NCBI GenBank assembly: GCA_020161665.1
Contig: JAIUPA010000024.1
Coordinates: forward strand, 1 to 61,770
Source of the DNA: Pseudomonadota bacterium
GTDB taxonomy: Bacteria; Pseudomonadota; Alphaproteobacteria; Rhizobiales; Rhizobiaceae
Length of the DNA: 61,770 nucleotides
Direction: 5' to 3'
Part shown: positions 56,378-61,770 of the stretch, in pieces
How the letters are laid out: each line of letters begins with the position of its first letter
Position numbering within the stretch: the first letter of the stretch is position 1
Program-made: the position numbers and the translations under genes
The notes under the pieces: generated by a model
Told to the model about the DNA's origin: nothing
The model's input: only the letters and a program-made list of their open reading frames with translations
Database searches by the model: none

Positions 56378-57208
56378 ATGAGAGAGATTCCTGCGATTTT
56401 AAGCCTAACCATCTCTACGCGAGAGCCGATAGAACTCGGCGATTTCGTTGGACAGTTCCTATCTCTTGCAAACGAATTTGATAGATTTCTTAAGGAAGAT
56501 CATCCCGATTTGAAATCGGACATTCAATTTTATGTAAAAGAAGTAAGATCTGGATCTATAGTCGCAGATTTGATCCCTGCCTTCGCAGTAGCCGCTCCTT
56601 TTATTGCCCAAATCGATCAAGTTATGGTCGTTGAGGACTTTGTCCGGAGATGGGGAAATCGTATTTCTGGGCTAATTTCGGGTAACAAAGAACCTGGTTC
56701 ACCAACTGAATCGAAAAGTGAATTACTTGATTTTTCAAATGCGGTAGCTGCAATCGCTAAAGACCCGGAAGCAAGCGCGACTCTTCAAGCCGCGACATAC
56801 GAAGATGGAAAGAAGAAAATCAAAGCCGTCTTCCGTTTTGACACTCCTCAGGCAAGGCAAGCAGAAAGGACTATCGAGCAAAGACGCCGAGAAATCGATG
56901 CAAAGTCTTCGATAGTATTTCAACGCGTTTTGATGGTCTTCACTCGAAGTGACGTAAACAATGCCGACATTGGAAAGCCTTCGGGTGAAAAAGTTAGAAT
57001 TCAAGAAATTTCGCTGAAGCCAGTTTCGCTGGTATATGCGTCTGAAATGGCAGAGCAACAAATCAAAAAGGAAGTCAGAGAAGCTGACGATAATATTTTT
57101 AAGAAAGGTTTCATGGTCGACGTAAGCGTTAAGTACCACGGTGAAAAAGTTGCCGCCTACGCGTTAATGAACATTCACTCCGTAATCGACCTCCCTGAAG
57201 AAGACTAA
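56378..57208 (+). CDS. AT-rich orphan gene next to attR
   Basis: The product is 276 residues from ATG 56378; TTG 56351 is an alternative. Base composition is clearly lower in GC than every neighbour, and A/T-ending codons are common, indicating foreign origin. Not recognised. The N-terminal part has FVGQFLSLANEFDRFLKE then YVKEVRSGSIVADLIPAF and a hydrophobic AVAAPFIAQ. A charged middle (RQAERTIEQRRREID) and a beta-rich C-terminus follow. It could be a remnant of an earlier insertion at the same tRNA, or a defence or toxin gene; no evidence decides. Confidence 0.6.
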   Translation: MREIPAILSLTISTREPIELGDFVGQFLSLANEFDRFLKEDHPDLKSDIQFYVKEVRSGSIVADLIPAFAVAAPFIAQIDQVMVVEDFVRRWGNRISGLISGNKEPGSPTESKSELLDFSNAVAAIAKDPEASATLQAATYEDGKKKIKAVFRFDTPQARQAERTIEQRRREIDAKSSIVFQRVLMVFTRSDVNNADIGKPSGEKVRIQEISLKPVSLVYASEMAEQQIKKEVREADDNIFKKGFMVDVSVKYHGEKVAAYALMNIHSVIDLPEED

Positions 57209-57216
57209 TAAATCCC

Positions 57217-58407
57217 TCACCCCCGCTTCACGCCCATCGCCACGCGCAAAAAGGCAGCGATGCCGATGGTTCCCAGTGCGGCTGTGGCAAAGAGGGAAGC
57301 GTCTAGCCCTAGCCGTTCCATAGCCATGGAAAAGACGAAGGGGGCGGCAGCCCCTGTCGCCAGGCGCGCCGCCGTCATCTTGCCCGAGATTGCCCCATAG
57401 CCATCGCTGCCGAAAAGGTAGAGCGGCAAGCTGCCCTGCGCGATGGAATTAATGCCAGACCCCAGCCCGAGACAGATGGCAAACGCCACCGCTCCCACCA
57501 TGGAAGCGCCCGTCAGCGCCAGAAGCAGAATGCCAAACACCATCAGCGCGGCGGAAATGACGGCCAGCATCGGCGGGGAAAGGTTCGTGCCGAACACCAT
57601 GTTGATGAGACGGCTCAAAACCTGCGCCGGACCAAACAACGCGCCGATGACAACCGCCGCACCGCCCAGCCCCAGCGCGCCCAGCATCGGCACCATATGG
57701 GCAAGGATGGAGGAGAGCGTGAACCCGAGCAGGGCAAAGGCAACCGACACCAGCATCATGGCCGCGCGCCGCCGCGCCTGCGGCACCACGCCCTCTACAT
57801 GAAGACGCTTCCCCATCTGCCCGCTGGCATGCGCCGCCTTCCCCTTCAGCATGACCCAGAAATGCAGCGGCATGCAGACGAGAAGGTTGAGCGCGGCAAA
57901 CAGGAGATAAATCTCCCGCCAGGTGAAATGGCCGGAAAGCGCGGTCGAAATCGGCCAGAAAATGGTTGAGGCAAAACCGCCGATCAGCGTGAGATAGGTA
58001 ATGCCGCGCGGAGCCGTATGCGGATCACGCTCCACCAGCGCCGCGAAGGCCGCCTGATATTGCACCATCCCGGACGACACTTCGGTGAGAATGATGGCCA
58101 GAGCAAAGACGATCACCGAAGGTGACCAGGCGCTGAACGCCAGCATGGCAGCTGAGAGGCCGGACCCGATGGTCAACACCGTGGCCGCGCCGATGCGATC
58201 CATCTGCCGGCCGATGATCGGGGCTGCCAGCCCGCCCAGGAAAAGCGAGATGGAAAAGACGCCAAACACCTCTTCCAGCGAAAGCCCGAGATCCTTCGCC
58301 ATGCCCGGTGCCAGAATGGAAAAGGCGTAGAAAAGCGTGCCGTAGCCGATGATCTGCGTCAGGCCGAGCGCTGAAACGAGTGTCAGCGAAATCCTGCGTT
58401 CAGACAT
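57217..58407 (-). CDS. Major facilitator superfamily transporter
   Basis: The product is 396 residues from ATG 58405-58407 (GGGGG upstream). Twelve membrane helices are predicted. The helix 2-3 loop has RQMDRIGAATVL, corresponding to the MFS G-x3-D-R-x-G motif, and the central loop is basic (KGKAAHASGQMGKRLH). The opening GLTQIIGYGTLFYAFSILAPGMAKDLGL is like MFS members of the oxalate/formate or YbfB-like type. Substrate is unknown. It is convergent with the AT-rich gene, with 8 nt between them. Confidence 0.85.
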   Translation of the reverse strand: MSERRISLTLVSALGLTQIIGYGTLFYAFSILAPGMAKDLGLSLEEVFGVFSISLFLGGLAAPIIGRQMDRIGAATVLTIGSGLSAAMLAFSAWSPSVIVFALAIILTEVSSGMVQYQAAFAALVERDPHTAPRGITYLTLIGGFASTIFWPISTALSGHFTWREIYLLFAALNLLVCMPLHFWVMLKGKAAHASGQMGKRLHVEGVVPQARRRAAMMLVSVAFALLGFTLSSILAHMVPMLGALGLGGAAVVIGALFGPAQVLSRLINMVFGTNLSPPMLAVISAALMVFGILLLALTGASMVGAVAFAICLGLGSGINSIAQGSLPLYLFGSDGYGAISGKMTAARLATGAAAPFVFSMAMERLGLDASLFATAALGTIGIAAFLRVAMGVKRG

Positions 58408-58540
58408 GCGCCCCCGCAAGGGGAATGGCGCAGGGCGAAAAAGCCTGACGCGCTAGCATATGACCATGTTCCTTGCATCGTAAAATCAAGGAGTAACGGA
58501 GCGCCAAACGGCAGGCAAGAACCAAGTGATGGGAGCACAC

Positions 58541-58577
58541 GGCAAAACGAAACGCCCCGGGAAACAACCCCGGGGCG
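58541..58577 (-). terminator. Terminator of the SIMPL gene
   Basis: CGCCCCGGG/CCCGGGGCG is a strong stem (58553-58577). Read on the minus strand it is followed by TTTCGTTTT (58541-58552). Confidence 0.85.
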
Positions 58578-58622
58578 CATGAGAACGCGATGGAAACGGA
58601 CGAAGAGTGCCCGTCCCGCCTA

Positions 58623-59375
58623 TTACTGCGCAATCGCGTAGGAAATATTCACCGTCACGGAATAGGCGTTTTCGCCCGCCGCCACCGGCACAGCTTCGGC
58701 GGCATCCTTGGCCATGGAAGCGCGCATCATCATCTGCGGCGCGGGCATCGGGCGCATGAAGTTTTCGTTGATGCTGATGACGCGGCCAAGCTTCACGCCC
58801 GCGGCTTCCGCCAGCGTCTTGGCCTTGTCCATGGCTTCCGCCATGGCGTTGCGCCGCGCCTTTTTGATCGCCTCATCGGGATTATCGTTGGTGAAGCGGA
58901 TATTGCCGCCATCATTGACGCCGAGCTTCACCGTCTTATCGATCAACGCGCCCAGCTTGCCAAGATCGCGCACCCGCACGCTGACGCCGTTATTGACCTG
59001 ATAGGAAACAATGACGGGCGCCTGATAAGCCCCGCTCTTCAAAATCTCCTGCTTGTATTGCGGCTGAATGGTAAAGCCGGAGGTCTGCATGTCTTTTTCG
59101 GCAACGCCTTCGCTGCCAAGCGCCGCTATCACATCGGCCATGGCCTTGTTGTTGGCAGAAAGCGCTTCCGCGGCCGTAGGTGCCTGACGCACGACAGACA
59201 GGTCGACAATCGCCATATCGGGGGCAAGGGTCGCCTGCCCCTCGCCTGAAACGCTGATGATGGCTTCGCTCAGCGGCTGGTCAGCAGCGCGCGCGGCGGC
59301 GCTCGTGGCCAGAAGAATCGCGCTCGAAGCCGCAGCAGCAAAGGCAAAATGGCGAAGACGGTTCACGGATGGCAT
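58623..59375 (-). CDS. SIMPL-domain periplasmic protein (BP26/Omp28-like)
   Basis: The product is 250 residues. GGAGG lies 5 nt before ATG 59373-59375, so the frame upstream to 59495 is not used. The signal peptide ends near AAARAADQ. SIMPL/DUF541 features are ISVSGEGQATLAPDMAIVDLSVVRQA, NNKAMADVIAAL, NDNPDEAIKKARRNAMAEAMDKAKTLAEAAGV, and a Met-rich stretch PMPAPQMMMRASM. It is homologous to the Brucella BP26/Omp28 immunogen, which forms channel-like oligomers. The exact role is unknown. Confidence 0.9.
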   Translation of the reverse strand: MPSVNRLRHFAFAAAASSAILLATSAAARAADQPLSEAIISVSGEGQATLAPDMAIVDLSVVRQAPTAAEALSANNKAMADVIAALGSEGVAEKDMQTSGFTIQPQYKQEILKSGAYQAPVIVSYQVNNGVSVRVRDLGKLGALIDKTVKLGVNDGGNIRFTNDNPDEAIKKARRNAMAEAMDKAKTLAEAAGVKLGRVISINENFMRPMPAPQMMMRASMAKDAAEAVPVAAGENAYSVTVNISYAIAQ

Positions 59376-59511
59376 GCTTTCCTCCATAAGTTGAAGCCCA
59401 TGTTCTGCATGGCGATTGTGAGCGCATTGCGGCGGCTTGAGCATCGGCGCGAATTGGGCTAGAGGGAACGCGTCCGGCGACCATTGCGCCGACACCGCGG
59501 ACGATTCCGCC

Positions 59512-59587
59512 GGGCCTGTAGCTCAATGGTTAGAGCCGGCGGCTCATAACCGCTTGGTTGGGGGTTCGAGTCCCTCCGGGCCCACCA
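59512..59587 (+). tRNA. tRNA-Ile2(CAT), lysidine-type
   Basis: Acceptor GGGCCTG/CGGGCCC with discriminator A and encoded CCA. Anticodon stem-loop GGCGG-CTCATAA-CCGCT has anticodon CAT. The D-arm and variable region (TTAGAGC, GCTTGGT) match E. coli ileX/ileY rather than initiator or elongator Met, so the C would be modified to lysidine by TilS. It is probably the integration site for the adjacent integrase. Confidence 0.85.
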
Positions 59588-59653
59588 TTTCGTTTAAAAT
59601 CAATAGCTTAGATGCCGGTTTTTCTTGGGGAGACATCCAAGGGGAACATTGGT

Positions 59654-61309
59654 TTGTTCAATCCGTCCTATCTCGTGAAGTCACGATGCGGCATATTCTA
59701 CCTACGCTGGCCTATACCGAAGCAGCTACATCCACATAAAAAAGCATCAACGCTCAAGGTTTCGCTACGGACCCGTGACCCACGAAAAGCATTGCGCTTG
59801 TCCCGCTCCCTAAGCCAGATTGGCGAACAGTTGAATGAACATGGAATTGCACACGGGATGCGTCACGAGGAACTGAGAAGCTTATTGACCGAGCATTTCC
59901 ACCAGTTGCTCGACAAGGCAAAGGCCGAGATGAACGATACAGGCCCGTTAAGCGCGCTAGACAGGCAGTCGTACCAGAACAGTAAGCGCATCGCCAAGCA
60001 TGCACGAAAAACAGATACACCGCTCTCCTTTATCAGTGCTGACGACGATCTCCTTGAACGCTTTATCGAGAAGTACAAGCTGAACATCACTAAAGGCAGT
60101 ACGGAATACATCTGGCTTGAACGGGAAATGAAGCTGTCCTTCTATGGTTTTACAAAGGCGGTACTTGCCTACGACAAATCGTTGCAGAGTTATGATTTCG
60201 AAAGCAGTCCGATCTCATATACGGACAGCACTCCCCCAGTCGCCAACAAGGCGGGCATGAGCATCAGTGATGTAGCCGCAGCCTACAGCAAAGAAAGGCA
60301 GCGCGGGAACGCATGGGCAGCTAAGACGGTTATTGAGAAGGCCGATCACATCAAGCTGCTTGAGGAAATCCTTGGGAGAGATACCGATGTGAGCAGGCTG
60401 ACCGCTATGGACGCAAAGCAGGTAAAAGACATATTGCTCTCGTATCCACGCAACCGCTCGAAAAATCCGATAACGCGCGGCAAACCTCTAGCGGAGATTA
60501 TTGGTATTCCGAACGTTGAAACCATACAGGTTCCTACAATTAACAAATACCTGCAGACCTACAATGAGCTATTCGAGTGGGCAAAGCAGAACCATCATAT
60601 CAGCGAAAACTTTTTCTCTGGTCTCGCCGTAAGACAGGCCAAGAAGAACAGAGATGGCGACCGAGAAGCGTATACGGATGAACAAATCCGGATGATTCTA
60701 CATACGGTTCTACACAATGAACGTGGTCTGGTAAAAAAGCCGTACCAGAAATGGGCAACGCTTATCGGCATCTACACAGGTGCCAGGCTTGGCGAGATCG
60801 CACAATTACACATCAAGGACGTTCGGGAGCAGGACGGTGTGCAGGTGTTCGATATGAACGACGAAGGGGACCGCAAGAGCTTGAAAACGTCTGCGGCTCG
60901 CCGTCTGGTGCCAATACACCGCAATCTTATTCAGGCCGGGCTTCTCGACTATGTAAAGGCTATGGCAGACAAAGGCTCAACAAAGCTATTCCCCGACTTC
61001 ACCTACGACCCGAAGAACGGATGGGGACGACAGCAAAGCCGCTGGTTCAATGACCGGCTTCTCGTACAGCTTGGATTGAAATCCAAGACGCGCGTCTTTC
61101 ACAGCCTACGGCACACCGTCAACACGCGACTACTGCAAGCTGGCGTGGCTGACCCATTGGTCAAATCGATCATCGGCCACGAGCAGGATGGCATGACGCA
61201 CAAGCAGTATTTCAAGGAAGGCTTCACATTGCAGCAGCGCAATGAGGCGATTCAGAAGCTGGACTACGCCCCGGCAACGCAGAACGCTGAAATTTCCACG
61301 CAGGATTGA
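59654..61309 (+). CDS. int: Tyrosine integrase of a second island
   Basis: The product is 551 residues from TTG 59654, which has AAGGGGA 8 nt upstream and gives MFNPSYLVKSRCGIFYLRWPIP, a common integrase opening. ATG 59612 is the alternative but lacks a Shine-Dalgarno. The N-terminal region (1-60) is a DUF6538-like strand-rich segment. The catalytic domain has Arg in YTGARLGEIAQL, His/Arg in FHSLRHTVNTRLL, His in IGHEQDG and Tyr in HKQYFKEG. It lies directly 3' of tRNA-Ile2, marking the left border of an island that continues past the window. Confidence 0.9.
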   Translation: MFNPSYLVKSRCGIFYLRWPIPKQLHPHKKASTLKVSLRTRDPRKALRLSRSLSQIGEQLNEHGIAHGMRHEELRSLLTEHFHQLLDKAKAEMNDTGPLSALDRQSYQNSKRIAKHARKTDTPLSFISADDDLLERFIEKYKLNITKGSTEYIWLEREMKLSFYGFTKAVLAYDKSLQSYDFESSPISYTDSTPPVANKAGMSISDVAAAYSKERQRGNAWAAKTVIEKADHIKLLEEILGRDTDVSRLTAMDAKQVKDILLSYPRNRSKNPITRGKPLAEIIGIPNVETIQVPTINKYLQTYNELFEWAKQNHHISENFFSGLAVRQAKKNRDGDREAYTDEQIRMILHTVLHNERGLVKKPYQKWATLIGIYTGARLGEIAQLHIKDVREQDGVQVFDMNDEGDRKSLKTSAARRLVPIHRNLIQAGLLDYVKAMADKGSTKLFPDFTYDPKNGWGRQQSRWFNDRLLVQLGLKSKTRVFHSLRHTVNTRLLQAGVADPLVKSIIGHEQDGMTHKQYFKEGFTLQQRNEAIQKLDYAPATQNAEISTQD

Positions 61310-61340
61310 CACGGATTCCTGAATACTAGAAACATCCCTT

Positions 61341-61561
61341 TGAGCCGTACGTGCGGCTCAGGGGCGTAGTAACCCCTCAAGACTAGGACTGCGTGCCACT
61401 GAATTGGCACCACTCTTCGACCTTATGGTCGGGGAGCCTGCGGCGTATGCAACAGGTTCTCTGAACTAAAGGCCGTAGGGCCGTGTCTTGCGGTTACTAA
61501 CTCCCCGATCATCAGAGATCGAAGGGCCATTCGCGGGGACGAACCGCGCCTACCGCCCTTC
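61341..61561 (+). ncRNA. Candidate structured RNA
   Basis: Successive stems: TGAGCCG/CGGCTCA (61341-61360), AGGGG/CCCCT (61360-61377), GTGCCA/TGGCAC (61393-61410), a 10-bp stem CTCTTCGACC/GGTCGGGGAG (61413-61436), GAGCCTG/CAGGTTC (61434-61459, competing with the previous stem), GATC/GATC (61507-61520), and GAAGGGC/GCCCTTC (61521-61561) enclosing CGCGG/CCGCG. There is no long open frame. I do not recognise a known family; group II intron domain V was considered and does not fit. Confidence 0.45.
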
Positions 61562-61578
61562 TGCACGGGAGTAGCGTC

Positions 61579-61653
61579 TTGGAAATCATCATTATTGGCC
61601 TGCTAGCATACGCAGGCTATAGGTTGTTTCGCCACACCACTAGGTCCTGTTGA
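61579..61653 (+). pseudogene. Small membrane-peptide ORF cut by the IS
   Basis: TTG 61579 opens a frame MEIIIIGLLAYAGYRLFRHT; the remaining residues and the TGA lie within the IS end. GGGAG (61567-61571) is a plausible Shine-Dalgarno. One hydrophobic helix is followed by a basic tail. It is probably the 5' part of a gene interrupted by the insertion at CTAG. Confidence 0.3.
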
Positions 61654-61770
61654 CAAAGTATGGCAGCCATATCTTTGCGGCTGCCAGGGCGAGGAATGCC
61701 GAGAAGGATTTTCGTGTCTTGTCGTATCGGGTCGCGACGCGCCGGAACTGCTTGAGACGGTTGAACATCC
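61640..61770 (-). mobile_element. IS5-family insertion sequence end with transposase C-terminus (partial)
   Basis: Read on the minus strand the frame gives FNRLKQFRRVATRYDKTRK followed by a hydrophobic tail LAAAKIWLPYFVNRT and TAG (61640-61642). This is the C-terminus of IS5-family (IS427-like) DDE transposases. The IS end is probably GGTCCTGTTGAC at 61643, with the stop codon partly supplied by the target TA (CTAG). The rest lies outside the window. Confidence 0.75.

Noticed and set aside
61341..61377. Group II intron domain V
   Set aside because: GAGCCGTA...CGGCTC looks similar, but the 34-nt domain V with its GNRA tetraloop and bulge is missing, and there is no intron-encoded protein.

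Overview
The window is a high-GC chromosomal segment of an alphaproteobacterium, most likely Hyphomicrobiales (Rhizobiales) close to Rhizobiaceae. The evidence is an alphaproteobacterial RNase P RNA beside the dcw cluster, the betaine-lipid pair btaA-btaB, a PPi-dependent phosphofructokinase, an ArsR-methyltransferase regulator joined to metF, and a BP26/Omp28-like SIMPL protein. From memory, Sinorhizobium meliloti has a similar gene neighbourhood; genus cannot be fixed from the sequence alone.

Layout. 1-7700 (minus strand): dcw cluster mraZ-rsmH-ftsL-ftsI-murE-murF-mraY, tightly overlapped, preceded by four TGGG boxes on an exact 10-bp period (MraZ sites). 7890-8318: rnpB. 8367-20745: an FAD oxidoreductase, an AmpD-like amidase, a TerB/J-domain protein, pfp, a degenerate LysE-like protein, an SLT transglycosylase lipoprotein, a GGDEF-EAL protein, btaA-btaB, a GH25 lipoprotein and an MltB-type transglycosylase. 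20914-24821: a 25-residue membrane peptide gene, metF, a SahR-like regulator and ettA. 24990-35945: a lysophospholipase-like hydrolase, an EamA transporter, a CaiB CoA-transferase plus ThDP enzyme, RidA, a DUF442 phosphatase-like protein, a DUF4432 epimerase-like protein, an L,D-transpeptidase, DUF805, an orphan ParA and a degenerate DhaL-like protein. 35975-36540: two repeat arrays. 36559-46416: metH (sharing the SahR-type operator), a DEAD-box helicase, the conserved ATP-grasp / alpha-E / transglutaminase-like triad and a J-domain-like protein.

46572-56307 is an integrated element of about 9.7 kb in the 3' end of tRNA-Arg(CCG). It has a 14-bp att core at both ends, GCCCCTA arm-type repeats spaced 11 bp next to both ends, a tyrosine integrase, an AlpA-like protein, a primase-helicase fusion and an intergenic cluster that looks like an iteron replication origin (ten copies of GCTCCAGT, two tandem DnaA-box-like repeats, a long hairpin). 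It also has an XRE-like regulator and several unknown cargo genes. The int-alpA-primase/helicase-origin order resembles phage satellites (PICI/P4-like) or small mobilizable islands; no capsid or terminase gene is visible. An AT-rich orphan gene lies just outside the right end.

57217-59375 is chromosomal (an MFS transporter and a SIMPL protein). At 59512 a tRNA-Ile2(CAT) is followed directly by a second tyrosine integrase, the edge of another island running off the window. Behind it lie a roughly 220-bp stretch dense in stem-loops (candidate structured RNA), a small truncated membrane ORF and the end of an IS5-family element.

The most promising leads are the origin/primase module and shared operator of the tRNA-Arg element, the structured RNA at 61341-61561, and the ATP-grasp triad.
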